Shown one piece after another: positions 21,481 through 33,700 of a stretch of 64,000 nt of DNA. Made by a program: the position numbers and the translations under genes. A model generated the notes under the pieces. The model searched no databases. It saw nothing but the letters and a program-made list of their open reading frames with translations, and was not told the DNA's origin. The first letter of the stretch is position 1, and each line of letters starts with the position of its first letter. The DNA comes from Eutrigla gurnardus (Eukaryota; Chordata; Actinopteri; Perciformes; Triglidae): assembly GCA_963514095.1 (NCBI GenBank), contig OY741281.1, forward strand, positions 12,392,882 through 12,456,881. Reading direction: 5' to 3'.

Positions 21481-22089
21481 GTCCTGTGTTTATTAACATT
21501 AATATCAGACTAACTAACAAAACGTCAGTATTGGACTCCCTAGAGTTGAGATCAGGCTGATTTATTTATTTGGGGGGGGACAGAAGCAGATTTCAATTGG
21601 AAAGATTACATCACAGATCATGATTACAGGGAGGCTTACTCTATAAGTTATTCTATAATAATGATGACAGGTGAAACATGTTCTATCTGCTTTTCAACCA
21701 CTACTCCTCCATTACACAACATTACATACAACCATGCTTACCATGTTACCAGTCACAGTGTCGGACAGCGTCTCCACACATTTCCATCATCTGGGTACAA
21801 GGTGTTCTGTTTCTTCCGGTTGTGATCCAGAAACAGTTTATGAAGCGCTGGCATAGCAAGCACAAGCGAGTCTCAGTCTGTCCTTTTCCTGTGCCCGTCG
21901 CCCTGACAGCTCCGGGCCAAAGACACTGGCCAGAGCAAGGCCACTCTAACCCAATTGGATCATCAATTACTACTGATTAGCCTCAAAGTAGCATCTGTGT
22001 CAGGAAGCATTTAACCAATATATTCTCCATAGTGGCATACGGCAACGGAATTAACTGTCATACGTGAGTGTGGTTTATTACATTTTTGA

Positions 22090-22260
22090 CATGTTCAGAA
22101 GCTCACGACTTGGCTAATGGAATGGCAGACAGAATCCAACAGGACATCTGCCTGCCGCACCGCTACAGGTCTGTTTCCCATTCCTGCTCAGGAATATGAA
22201 GGGACATTGACATCATTTAGATTGATGCTCCTTTAGGAGCAAACTAACCTGTTTATTTAG
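22090..22260. promoter_or_regulatory. Candidate cis-regulatory block
   Basis: Repeat-free block with GGCTAATGG, GGAATATGAAGG, CATCATTTAG, ATTGATGC and a small hairpin GCTCC/GGAGC near 22228-22241. The call rests on motifs and composition only. Confidence 0.3.
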
Positions 22261-22551
22261 TTTTTATTTCAAATCTGTAGCATTTTCTGCCACTATAGGC
22301 ATGAGGAAAAAACAAATAATATTTTAACTATTGCCATTGCCTTGATTTAGCAGTTACCCATAGTACCACCTGAAGGAAAAGTCTGGTCTTTATTAAATAA
22401 TATTATGATAATTTTATTTAGTTGCAGTGCCAAATTGTGGGATTGTATACCTCATGAAGCAGGGAGCTGGGAGGATCCCCGGGAGAATAGGTGTCAGTCA
22501 AGCCCATGGAGTTGGTAAAGCAATCTGTCAATGAGATTTTGTGTGTGTGCA

Positions 22552-22554
<3 letters not shown>

Positions 22555-22607
<53 letters not shown>
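22555..22607. repeat. (GT)n microsatellite
   Basis: About 26 pure GT units, flanked by GCATGC and GCGTGCGTG words. Confidence 0.97.
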
Positions 22608-22611
<4 letters not shown>

Positions 22612-22830
22612 CGTGTTGGTAAAACAATCTGTCAGTGTTTTGACAGCCATGTCACATGCCGGGGATCAGTCTCGGGGGATCCTGCGATGAGAACTCCTGA
22701 TTACCCCTCTTATGCATGATTCCTATATTTAACCCCGGCAACCGTGACTTACATGGCGTATACGGGTGACTCGCTATGCGAGGGGGGAAATTGTTTTGGC
22801 AGCAGGTGCGGAGGGTCGTACGGAGCGTGC

Positions 22831-22845
22831 AAAAAAAAAAAAAAA
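22831..22845. repeat. A15 homopolymer
   Basis: Uninterrupted run of 15 A. No retroelement body is recognised upstream. Confidence 0.88.
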
Positions 22846-25800
22846 GTTTACAAGGTGACACGAGGCACAGTGGTGTAGCGATGACTTCCTTTGCCATCTG
22901 TCTATCATTAAGGTGAGTTGTTTGTGAACAGCATCGCTTTGCCACAGAACGGCGGGTTAGTCAAACAAAGGGTTTCAAAGTCAAGCTTTTGTGAGATACT
23001 GATGCTTAAATCAAGTGTTGTTTCTCGCAGAGAGGCTTTGAATATATTACTACAAGAGCCTCTATCCTAAATCACGCAGGTGTCTTTACAGAAATGATAA
23101 AAAAAAAAAGCTGCAAGCAGTGCTGTACGGTATCACCAGTCTTCTACTAAGCCAATGACCAGTTTCACTGCAGCTATTGGAGGTCAAGTGCCTTGCTCGA
23201 GGGTATGTCTTTAGTAATTGCTGAGGGAGGGGTGTGCATTTCTTAACCTACAAGTTGGGAACCAAAATGGGTCGGGGGCTGCTTTCTCGTGGGTGCCCTG
23301 ACGACAAGAGCCCCAGTAAGTTTTCTTGAGACCTGGACCCACGATGAGGATAAATTTTCTCAAATTTCAGTTACGGCCTGAAAGCGAACCTGATGTGGAG
23401 TATTAATGGTTCAATAGGGGATGCACGGAGTAATATAAAACCCTATGTGCTGCAGAGAAAAAAAACGGTGGTGGGTTTTCTCTTGTGTGCGTTAATGGCA
23501 GTGGCAGGGTGACATAACATAACTCTTGATTTATAAGGCTATTTGAAATGCCATCGCTCGCGGGGCTGTACCCATAGAGCGGGCATGGAGGATCGCTGAC
23601 AGCTCACTGACTACAGGAGGGTGAGACAGAAGCGCCTGGTGTGTCTGTCTGTCGAGCTCCATCTCCTTATCTCCCCTGTCGACCATCTTTTGTTCTGTCT
23701 CATCTGTTTTGAACAATCTTCTGCACGTCTTTCAGCTCGCTCTCCACGCATCATTCTTTTTTATCCATTGTGGTGGGAGAGGGTCTTAGCACCGTGAGAC
23801 TCTAACAGCTCCAGCAGCTACGCTCCTCGGCACCCATTAAGTTCAAAAGACACACTGAGACTGCGATGGGAACTTTTTACACTTGGTGGAAACTAATACT
23901 TTTGGTCACCAAAGAAGAAAAAAAAAATGTGGGCAGCCAAATAGCGATATCCTTTCAGATCACCTGCTCGCCTGTCAGCTACGGGGCATTTTTGGGGAAT
24001 TTTGTAATGTATAAGTCTGACGTTGGGTGTGATTGAACGTGACATGTTCATTTAAGCAATTTGGGTATTGTGAGTTAAATGGGCCAAGTGATGGCTGAAC
24101 ATGGGAGTGGGGTTGGGGTGCAGGTAAAGGTGAAGATCTATAGGTGTGTGCAGGTATGAGAGTAATGTATTTTAGAGACGCACCTGTTTAGCCCCCAGGA
24201 CGACAACGCAGTGAGAGCAATCCTTTAAGTCCACTTCAAATGCTCTGTAATTATCAGTGTGTGTGTTTGTATAAGTGTGTGTACTCGCATGCATATTTCC
24301 ACAGCGAGTGAAAGCACGGACGGGGGAATTTTAAAGGGCGACACGTGAGAAGCTGCACAGCGAGACGCCAAATCTCTGTAGCAGCAAAGACAAAAGCCCA
24401 GGTGGGGTCACCCATTGTTATGCACATAAGTGGACACATACGATACCTGCATGTAAGCATGTTCACATAACCGGAGACATTTTGGTAACCAACTGTTGTA
24501 ACGCGATCACTGAAAAATAGTAGGGAACACAATATGAGGCGCAAGCAGGTTTGACTGGGTGGGAACTAAAGTAGCATCGGTGCTCGGTGGGGGAATTCCT
24601 GAAAGAAAACAGATCCCAGCTCTGTCAAACAGGCTCGGTCGTTCGTGTGTTTAGGTATTTTTGAAGAATGTTGCCACTGTACGTTGTCATTGTTGACGGG
24701 GAAACTGATCGCCGCATTAAACGGCAAGGGAATATTAGCCAAGGTAAACAGATAAGAGTATCATTGCATTTGGAATGTCGCTCCTGAAACGATACTGTTT
24801 CCCCACAGCTATTTGATTTCTGACACAACATGGCTAAGTCCGCTTGGGGACATGTCAGGTGGTCTGCATGCTTCCTACGGACTCCCAGGTCGCTTCTGTG
24901 GACGTTCAAATATAACCTTTAGAGGTAATCTTACAAGACTTAAGCAGGCCTGTTCATAATTCAATCAGATCATTCTTATCTAAAAATACCAAGTCATTAT
25001 TTTTTATCATCTTTAGATTCATAATTCAATATTCTTATTATTTATTCAAAGGTATTTATGAATGTGTAATTGAGTCAATCAATCGGAATGACACTTGTGC
25101 CTAAATACAAAAATATAAATGTGGGGGAAAGATTTATCAACATTTATTCATTATAGTTAATTTATTTTTATTATTTTAAGTAATTTCCAATGAATATGTT
25201 AAAAAAAATCAATGCAATCTGTTCACAAAAAAAGATGCCAAACCAAAAATCTGCACCATCATCAGAATTTATTCTAATTTAATTGGACTTCAAGCACCCT
25301 CGGCCATTTTATAATCTCAATCACACAGAGCTGCATCTTGTTAAACTCATGTTTGATTGACTATGTGTTGTTTTTTTTCGAGCAATCTTCCAACACAAGC
25401 AAACGTGAGGAAACAGCACTACTGTTGGTCATATTGGTGAGAGATGCTTGTGATGTGCATGTAAACGTGAAGAAAATGCCCAAAACCAAAGACTTTGGTT
25501 AGCAACCTGTGGGAACAGAGAGTGCGTTGCCTGTAACTGTGACTCATGCAGTCTGCCATTTCTGCGGTTAGGCTAACTGCTCTGACCCCAGCATCAGTCA
25601 CCATCAGCCCACAGACAGGCTCTCATTTTACCGTCTGAGGAATTTACCACCCCATGCAACGCTGAAGCTGCTGTAAAACTATAGCCTACTGCAGTAATCC
25701 ACATCAACAATAATCCTGAATCATCTATGTGAAAAATGATGTGAGCTGTCGATGAAAAAAAACCCTACATCTTGTCATTTAAGGCGTAAACGCATGCGCC

Positions 25801-25999
25801 ATGTTTCTTTTAGCACAAGTCACATTGTTCCTGGCCCGGCTGAGTATTTAATTGTTGTTTAAACGGGAAGCCACAGCTAAATCACAGTGATGAAAACAAA
25901 TCCCTGCATGGCCAAACATTGTTAGGGATTTAAAAAAAAATTGTGTTGCCTTACTGAAAACTCTGTTAACGGATTAAGGAGAGAAGTGCAAACAAAACA

Positions 26000-26200
26000 C
26001 ATCCCCAGATAAATCCCCATGCCAGTTGCTTGCTACATCCTAGCGTTAGTGTCTGCCATGAGTCATTGCTGTCTGGGAGGTCATGTTTCAGTCAGATTAG
26101 CAGTCACCTCATGAATGCCTGTTTTCCCAGCGATTAAATCCTTTAGGAACCTACATGATCTCTCCTGATTAACTTGAACTTACACCATTCAATCACTTTT
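26000..26200. promoter_or_regulatory. Candidate cis-regulatory block
   Basis: Repeat-free block with CCCCAGATAAATCCCC, CATGAGTCATTGC (AP-1-like TGAGTCA), GTCAGATTAGCAG, CAGCGATTAAATCC and CCTGATTAAC. The mix of GATTA/TAATC cores in about 150 bp suggests an enhancer. Confidence 0.33.
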
Positions 26201-26359
26201 TCTCTGTGTGTGTTTGTGTTTTTTGAACAACTACCCAATCCACAAGAACCCAAATAACTCTGTGTATCCAAACATCTGCCCCCCTCCTTGGCTTTTCCTT
26301 TAAACACACGGCCCTGTTATCACCCTTGCTTCCTCTTCCCTCCTTCCCTCACCCTCCTT

Positions 26360-26500
26360 TATTTTTCAAAGCATGAGAACGGGGCCGGGGCGATTAAGGA
26401 ATCCTAGCCCCGGCTAATCACCCCGGACTGGAGCACTTCCGCTGCGCTGATTACCGAGGAAACCATTAAGGAGAAGAAAGTGGCTGGATCTTTCATCCTG
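26360..26500. promoter_or_regulatory. Candidate GC-rich regulatory block with TAAT cores
   Basis: GC-rich DNA with embedded GCGATTAAGGAATCC, GGCTAATCACCCC, GCTGATTACC and CCATTAAGG. GATTA/TAATC cores in GC-rich context are unlike the neighbouring pyrimidine-rich DNA. Candidate enhancer; not tested. Confidence 0.35.
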
Positions 26501-27017
26501 GTCGGCCGGGCTCAGGGGAGGTCAGAGAGGGGTGTGTTTGATAGGCCATTTACCCTTCCTGTTCTTATTATTCCAGCATTTCCTCTATCTGGACTCAACA
26601 CGAGTGCAGCGAGCGTGGACCCCAGGCCCGGCTTGCCCTCCCTCCCGAAAGGCTGTAATCATTGCCATACCGGTGTCCTGGACTCACTGGTACAAATGCA
26701 TGACACCACGTTGACTCAACGCACGTAAATGCGCATATGCACCCCTCATCACACATTCCACTCACTTTCACACCCTCACACACTACACTGGTACCCCCAC
26801 TACCCCCCTCCCCTGTTCCTCCTCCATCAATACAAGGTCTAGTTGAGCAGCAGTGACCCTGGAAGAAACATGGTACACACATATACAAGTAGTACCCCTT
26901 CCTCCCTCATTTTCCACCCCTTTCCCCCCAAAAAAACCAAACCGGCGTATTTGCGCGCACCAGGGCCTCATGGGTACTGTCACAGATGGTGCTAATGACG
27001 TGTGCCCCAGCAGAGGC

Positions 27018-27032
27018 AGCGCCCTCTTTCGC
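27018..27032 (-). promoter_or_regulatory. CTCF-like motif
   Basis: On the minus strand the site reads GCGAAAGAGGGCGCT, matching the AGAGGGCGCT half of the CTCF consensus but not its first bases. This is a weak call by motif only. Confidence 0.25.
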
Positions 27033-28400
27033 GCTAGACTGGTGACATATGTTCAGTCGCAGGGCCATCAGCGGAGCACGGCGTCCCCCAGTGTCCGAGA
27101 AACACCCCCGTAACCCCTCTACTACGCCGACACAATGACAGAGACTGCCCCTAAACAAACAGAAAGCCCGGCTCTGCCTCTTTCCCTCTCTTCATTGTAT
27201 TTCAATCTGTTTCTTTCTCAGTCCCCCCCCCCCTCCCCTACTGTCTCTCCCTGTTACTTCTCCCTCCCCTATGTTGTTCATCCCTCCTCTGCCTTTTCCC
27301 CTAATGTCCCCACTGAGCCTGACTTGATGGATGACCCTTTGCTTTGGCGATTAGGGTCCCCGTGGGGGCCCCTTCCCGCCTCTGTAGGAATCCGGGTATG
27401 GCGGAGTGACAGAGCAAGTTCAGGCTGCCGCCTGCCTCTGAGTGTAGCAGATATCAGGGGGGATTTGTATAGAAGGGTGACAGGACGTATCAGCCGAGCA
27501 GAGTATCAGGGTCGGTAATGGCCAAAGCACTAGCCCTGTGTCCTGTGGTCTTCCTCCCTCCACCAAAGCTGTTTGTGCCCATACTGTCGCAGAGGGACTG
27601 AGATGAGACCAGATGTGTTGCAGAGTTCTGATTTTACTCCTCCTCCAAGCTTTACAGGCTTTAGCATCTACTAAAAAGTAATAAACCAAACAATTTGTGA
27701 TTAGAATTAAGAGTGTATTAAATCTGTTGCTACATTACATAATTTCTAATATTTTTCTGGCATTTCAGTCCAGTATATTGTTACAGTACCCAAAGGTGAC
27801 ACCGATGACACTTCAACAAAAAGCCCCAGAATGGGGGAATTCCTTGAACATGATGTGCGACTAAAAGGAGCATTGGCTGCCATTGTCCCCGTAACCCAAA
27901 CCGCCACAGTATTACTGTAACTCCACACTGATGCACCATGGGTATGAATAACCCTCTGGAGACTTTTTGTACTGGACAGTGATGCCACGGCGACCTTTTG
28001 TACGACAGCATTCCTTCAAAAAGTTGTTGAAATGCTAAAAGGGAGCTGCGGACAAATTACCCAATTACACCACAGCCCCCCGGGGGAAGTCAATATGGAA
28101 TCAGCCGAAAGTGTTGGAGGAAAAACACTGTTTCATGTTTCCGTAACCAAGAAGATGTAACCATAGACACCTTTTGTTCAAGATAAAGCAGAAAGCCAGT
28201 TGTCTCACCATTTGTTTCGAAGGGATGTTTAGTTGATGAGCTCATGCAGAGATTCACTTTTCTGTGTAAATGCATTAGCTATAGGACAGGTGCAGTAACT
28301 CTAACTCAGCAATAATAGAGAAACACGGACACTAGCATGCATGTAAAAAAGTTTGGAGGACAATTATGAGCATTGATAATTGTTTATTTATACAGATTAA

Positions 28401-28530
28401 ATAGTTGTAGCACCTTTCATAGCGTTTGCGTGGTTCAAAGTGCTTTACAGAGGACTGAGCAGCCAGAAATAAGACAGAGCAAGTGGACCGGGAAAACAAC
28501 AGAATAGACAAAAACAATTCAGTGATTCAA
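28401..28530 (+). mobile_element. Remnant of a common fish repeat with A-rich tail
   Basis: The ordered words AGCACCTTTCATAG, TTCAAAGTGCTTTACAGAG and ACAGAATAGACAAAAACAATTC match a dispersed fish repeat usually reading TATAGCACCTTTCA, then CAAAGTGCTTTACAGAG, then an A-rich tail. The A-rich DNA downstream (about 28560-28780, AATAAAATAG words) may be the decayed continuation. No coding part. Confidence 0.65.
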
Positions 28531-29140
28531 CAATTTGAGACAGATGCATGTGAGACACTAAGATTATGCAAGTTTAATAAAATAGAATTAAAAACTATGA
28601 TAACAGTAATAGTCGTAAAACAGTTTGAAATATAAACCAGAATAATAAAATAGAATATAATTATACAACTCAAATACAATAAAGCATGATTGATAATACA
28701 ACAACAAAATATAATCTGATTTTTACCATAAATCCAATGAAATGGTAATAGGAAAATATGACTAAAATAATATAAAAGTGAACTTTTCTGAATCCACGTC
28801 ATTGTTAGCTCTGGAGTTAATGATTTCCCTCTGGTCTCACAGCGGCGTTGCAATGACAAAATACAATACAATGTGGCTTATTGTAAGAATGCAAATAAAC
28901 AAAAAACAAACAAACAACATTTGGAAATCAATTCACTTATTTGGAAAGTTGCAGAATTGTGAATTTATGGATATGAACTTGCAAGTTGAAACACTGGACC
29001 CTTTCTTGTGTAAAATCCCTTTGTAAACAGACGCATTCCACTTTTTTACTGTGGGACATGTGCTCCTATCCAGACTTAATAAATATAGAATCTAAAGCAC
29101 ATGGCCGACTAGGAATTGTGTAATTTCTGCTTCCAGAGTG

Positions 29141-29203
29141 TTTTTTTTTTTTTTGTCTTTGTCTTTAGCTTTGTTGTTTTGTCATCAGTTTTTTTTTTTT
29201 TTT
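29141..29203. repeat. Two T tracts (T14 and T15)
   Basis: T14 at 29141-29154 and T15 at 29189-29203, separated by T/G-rich DNA. Confidence 0.9.
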
Positions 29204-30269
29204 GTTTACTTCGGAGAGAAAAGACTAGGTTTACACAACATATTCAGAGGGCTAAATCAAGAAAGGGCACATTCTTTAGAAACCGACTTTCACAAGCATA
29301 TTTAAATACATTTAAAGATGTATTAATCATAGATTGTTTTGTATTTAATGTGGGGAAATCTCAACCGTACAAACAATCCACAACAATCATGATATTACAA
29401 AGGCTAAAAAGTAATGAAGTGGTTAAAATGTGCCTTTTTTCTGTCAGCGCCAAACATCCCAGTCCCTGATGTAACCTGCAGTATAGCCACCACTTCTGTT
29501 CAATGGTATTAGGAGAGAACCCGACATTACATGTGCAGCTCAGGCCAGTGTTTACCGGGGACTCGTTGTAAACTGGGCCGACTTGTTGGGACATGACCTT
29601 TTCTCTCAGAGATACTAAACAGATCCTTATTATTGACTCCTTGTCACTATGGTGACCAAAAAGTACTCAGTTCCCTCACCTTAGTATGTATCAGTGCCAA
29701 CAGTGAAATAATTATAGCAACTCTAATCATAACAACTCTTAGACATCTGAAACATGACAAAGGTCAACCTACATGTTGTAGAGTCAAACCACTGGCTTAC
29801 AGTAAAAACAGAAATAGCCAGAAATAGAAGAAACAAAGGACTACGATCTTTGCTCAGCATTGTGCAAATCAAAAATCAGACACAGTTTTTCACTACCATG
29901 TCAAAATAAAACTTCCAAGTTTGAATTCAACCATCATAAAAGGAATGACATGTCCACAATAAGGGGACAAACTCTCTGGGATTTCACCTACTGTCATTAA
30001 GACATTTTTATTAAATGTTTTTCCCCAAACAAAGAAGCATCTTATTTTGAGTGTTTGCATGCTCGTGTTTACAAGGGCAGAAAATGTAAATTATTGAAAA
30101 AAAAGAAATCTAAATTCAGCTGGGAGCATGAAAAAAACTGCCCTGGTGGTCTAAAGCGGTCATCGTTTTCTAACTTAAAGATAATGGACACCATGTGAGG
30201 AACCCTCGGTCCCACAGATAAAGCGGTGGGCTGCATGAAAACGACGGGAGAAGAGGTAGCATATTTATG

Positions 30270-30480
30270 TTTCCCAAAGAGCTCACATCCGGAGATAATC
30301 TGCTGTATCCTTAGATAATCTTTAGTAGCTTATATGCACCGGCTGAGCTGTAATTAATGGCAGGGAAGCTATGCCATGGTGACCCAGGGATGTTTGTCCT
30401 ATCACTGTATAGGCTGTTCATTAGCACAAGCTGGAGCCGGCCACATCTTCTGGTCCTGATTTAAAGCTGGTACAGTGTAA
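30270..30480. promoter_or_regulatory. Candidate cis-regulatory block with duplicated GATAATC motif
   Basis: AGATAATCT occurs exactly twice, 20 bp apart (30293-30301 and 30313-30321), followed by GCTGTAATTAATGG at 30347-30360 and GTTCATTAGC further on. Two turns of helix between identical sites plus a TAATTA core is enhancer-like. The segment is free of simple repeats. Confidence 0.4.
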
Positions 30481-30791
30481 AGACACATCCTGGCAGAAAA
30501 TGCTCACTGGGACCTCTTTTCATCTTAAAAAATAAAATAAAATTCAGATGGTCTTAATAACCTCTGTCAACCTGAGATTATGTTTCCCATGTTAACAATA
30601 ATTCAATTCTGAGGTGTATCTGGCTAAACAGACTCGTAGTATAACATGCTATATCTAAGTACAAATAACCGGGGAAGTCAATGAAAAAACACAAGTGCAG
30701 GCACGACTGGAAATATGCAGCAAGTATTTGGAAAATAGGTGTAACTTGGTTTTAGTGTTGGATGGGGTCAATCACAACTCATGAATACCTG

Positions 30792-30792
<1 letters not shown>

Positions 30793-30877
<85 letters not shown>
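30793..30877. repeat. (TG)42 microsatellite
   Basis: 85 bp of uninterrupted TG, the longest pure dinucleotide array here; likely length-polymorphic. Confidence 0.98.
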
Positions 30878-30880
<3 letters not shown>

Positions 30881-31998
30881 GAAGCTCTTCTTGCGATGTA
30901 AACCATAGTTTTAATCCTTCCGGACCTAAACACTACTTGGATGCAACAACCTTGAAATGTTAAGCTAAACCTTTTGGCTTCAAATAACACAACTGTGAGT
31001 CCACCTTGTTGAATTATGACATAATACGTCCCTTTCTCCCAGACAGCAGGGAACTAAATAAATACATCGCATTAAAGGGAAAATGTTGCAACAATACAAT
31101 GGCCAATAACTAAAGAAATGAAACCAAATATATTGACACAAATAGTATCCAAAATAAGACAGAAACATCTTCTAAATGATACAGTCTTCCAACCTAAAAA
31201 GCAAGGGCGGTTTAATGTTGGCCACTTACCCACAATCAACAAAACCGTATTAATACAACCACTCAAATGTCCTATGAGTATAATATTACTATTATTATTC
31301 ATATGAATTATTATTACCATTATATTATAATTCACCACCACCACCACTTTTATTATCACCTTCATAAGTAGTAACAAAAACAGTACACTACATCACAATG
31401 AGTATTTTAATTATATATTATAGTATAGGATACCTGAAAATCCTGCAGTTTATATTGTATTGTTAAATGTATTATGAATGTTATATTTTCCTTCCTAATA
31501 ATGTGAATTGCCTCAACAATTGAATTGCTTTCTTTATTTTTTTTTCTGCTCCTTTACTCACATTTTATTGTGCTGAATAATTTTATGATGCATACACATA
31601 TATACCCTGTTGGTTCACTTCAACAGTATGTGAACCAGACAAGTGAATTCAGACGGTTAACTGTGTACGTTCATCCCCTCTCTGTGAGATGTGTGGGAAC
31701 TCTTCACTGCGGCCGCAGCAGCTCTCTGTCATGCCGGCTCCAGTGTCTGGCCTTGTCATTTTTCACCCCGCCGCCGACACCGCCGTGGAAGAGGAGAGGA
31801 CGCGTGTGTTTGTGTGAAAAGCACACCTGGCAGAGAAGGAGACCTATAACCCCACCCCGCAACCCCCGCCCCCCACTAACCCTCCCTCCCTTTCTTCCCC
31901 ACCTACTCTTTCTCCGCCCCTCCATCCCACCTTCTTCCCTTCCCTCCTTCCCAAGGCCCCCCGAGGGCAGAGATGGATCCGTGTCTGGGGCTGGTGAT

Positions 31999-32013
31999 GT
32001 CACCCTTGGCAAC
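31999..32013 (+). promoter_or_regulatory. RFX-type X-box motif next to a CRE-like half site
   Basis: GTCACCCTTGGCAAC matches the X-box consensus (GTNRCC, 3-nt spacer, RGYAAC). The overlapping TGATGTCA is a CRE/AP-1-like word; together they recall paired RFX/CREB-type sites. The block lies in C-rich DNA with no visible gene. Confidence 0.38.
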
Positions 32014-33420
32014 CCTGAGGTTTGAGAGTTCAGAGGAGTGAACTGGAGGGAACGATCTCACTTTGTTTACAACGAACGCAGACATGCAGCACATGCATTT
32101 GAAAGCTAAAACAGTTTCTGTATACAGGTCAGGTATTGTATACAGCTTGTGGTCAAGTCCTTTTTGTCATTTTTGTCTTCAAATGTATGTAATTTAAATG
32201 GTACGGCTTTTTGTACCTCTCGTTAGAAAAAGCTCCAGCTTTTAGGGGGTTTTCTTCTCTTCATTTCCTTGAACAGTGGGGATGATGAGATGAGCATAGT
32301 GGAAAAAACATACAAGCAAACAAAACGTAATGCAGACCAGGAAGAACACATGTTTCCAGAGGTGGGGATTAAACCTTTGAGAATCAGATCTGCCAGCCAG
32401 AACAAAAGAAATATATCTTACCCAGTCAAATCAAATAACATGGGACAATTTAGAGGATCAAGTAGTATCAGACTATCAAAAGAAATAGCAGAAATCACAT
32501 TTTGATATATTTCCTTCCAGATCTTGAAAAGCAAGCTGATAGTTAATCGGTTCAAGATATCTCAAAGTGTGCACCCTCCCAGAGAGGAGTCCTAAAGAGA
32601 TACCTGATGTGGTTTACATACTCCCTGTATGTAAACACAGACATGAGGAGGCTGATCGGCCCCACAATGCATGAGATGCTTCATGTGGCTGGGTTGGTTT
32701 TTGAGGATTCAGGCCTCGTGTTCTGTGCCGTCGAGGGGAGACGTGAGCGAGAGGAGCACATGTCATGGAAGTCAGTCTGGATGAAAAGACTTGTCTCTCT
32801 TTCCTCAGTCAAGTCGTCGCACTGTGCGCTCATGCTGCAGAAGTTTACGCATTGTAAAAGTCTTGACATTGTCCCATCAATTACAGGGGCACCGATGTCG
32901 CGGGCCTATCTGAGTCTAGCTGAATACTTTCAATATATGCAGTCAAAGTCAGAGCAGTCAAAACATATTCCAAGCACGTCTTTGACGGCCTCACTGTTTT
33001 TTCCCAGAGAGCTGTCAGTAGCTCTGCTAGGGCTATCAGCATTCATGTGTGTGAGAGACAGACGCCGAGCGTGCACGTGCCGTGTGCATGCACGTGCAGT
33101 GATTTAACACTCCCCTCTCGGTGTCAGATAAAAGCATGAAAAATGGTGCGGTGTCAGGGAAAAAAAAGGGCGTCTCCCTCGCCAGTTGTAGCTTCGGTTA
33201 TCTGATCAATACCATGCAATTACAGAGATTTATGTCGCCCAACATTCCAGGGTGAGTTCGTCTCACAGCCACCTGTAGAAATATGATCTGTTTTCAACTC
33301 ATCCACCACCGACGGAGGAGAGAAGAGGTGAGCTCCGGCGCTCAATTTCAAACTAAGTTTCCACTATAAATACATCCAAACCACACCCATCCTTCAGGAA
33401 ACGGCAAAGCGCTTGACGGT

Positions 33421-33700
33421 ATGCCAGCCCGTATGCATTCCTCAAAAAAGCATACCATTAAAGTTTGATTGATACTGGGGATGAACCTACACTCATGTCT
33501 GGTTCAATTTTGGTCATGACGCATCATCTTTGTAATTATTTCTAGAATAAAGCATGTGAATAAAGGAGCGTGAGACGTAAGTGATGATAACAGACTAACA
33601 AACAATCAGCAAAACAGACCCACTTTACAGTTAGCCAACCAGTATGTACTCCCCAAACAACATACCATTATAGTTTGAATGATAGGGTGTAACGGTGCCT
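33421..33700. repeat. Two related copies of a short hairpin-bearing unit
   Basis: Copy 1 (about 33425-33476) and copy 2 (about 33632-33686) share CATACCATTA followed by AGTTTGA and TGATA with few differences. Each carries a 6-bp inverted repeat: GTATGC/GCATAC in copy 1 (33431-33436, 33450-33455) and GTATGT/ACATAC in copy 2 (33642-33647, 33660-33665). The copies differ by a compensating pair of changes. The origin could be a local duplication or two insertions of a small dispersed repeat. Confidence 0.7.

Larger units (their letters stand above)
20581..22089. other. Non-coding stretch
   Basis: Holds an A12 run (20664-20675), a CA array (20899-20929), an A9 run near 21230, a 12-bp perfect hairpin at 21446-21480 and a G8 run near 21572. 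21640-22010 carries two overlapping plus-strand frames of 61 and 100 codons without recognisable features. Confidence 0.55.
22261..25999. other. Non-coding stretch, nothing recognised as a gene
   Basis: Holds a GT array (22555-22607) and an A15 run (22831-22845). A fish-repeat-like phrase CAAGTGCCTTGCTCGAGGG lies near 23186. 24910-25320 is very AT-rich with many TTATT/AATTC words. Short minus-strand frames at 22652-22945, 24254-24544 and 24625-24909 have no recognisable domains. Confidence 0.55.
26501..30269. other. Non-coding stretch with a repeat remnant
   Basis: 26700-27320 is C-rich on the plus strand, with a C9 run near 27226. A CTCF-like site lies at 27018-27032. 27330-27450 is repeat-free with a GATTAGGG core. 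A dispersed repeat remnant starts at 28401 and grades into A-rich DNA to about 28920. T14 and T15 runs lie at 29141-29154 and 29189-29203. No exon is recognised. Confidence 0.55.
30481..33420. other. Non-coding stretch
   Basis: Holds the longest GT array of the window (30793-30877), AT-rich DNA with CCACCACCACC near 31335, a pyrimidine/C-rich zone at 31830-31960 and an RFX-type site (31999-32013). The plus-strand frame 32607-33107 (166 codons) is the longest that avoids simple repeats, but I see no domain, signal peptide or family motif in it. Minus-strand frames in 30980-31377 are AT-rich and unrecognisable. Confidence 0.55.

Noticed and set aside
23180..23260. Fish repeat phrase CAAGTGCCTTGCTCGAGGG
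   Set aside because: A single short match to a remembered repeat; not enough to define an element.
29361..29594. Minus-strand frame of 77 codons with Cys-rich N-terminal part
   Set aside because: No conserved cysteine pattern I recognise, and the frame runs into AT-rich low-complexity DNA.
32607..33107. 166-codon plus-strand frame, the longest that avoids simple repeats
   Set aside because: No domain, no consistent codon bias, no splice or Kozak support that I can see, and no recognised homologue. Kept only as a note; a protein search could revive it.
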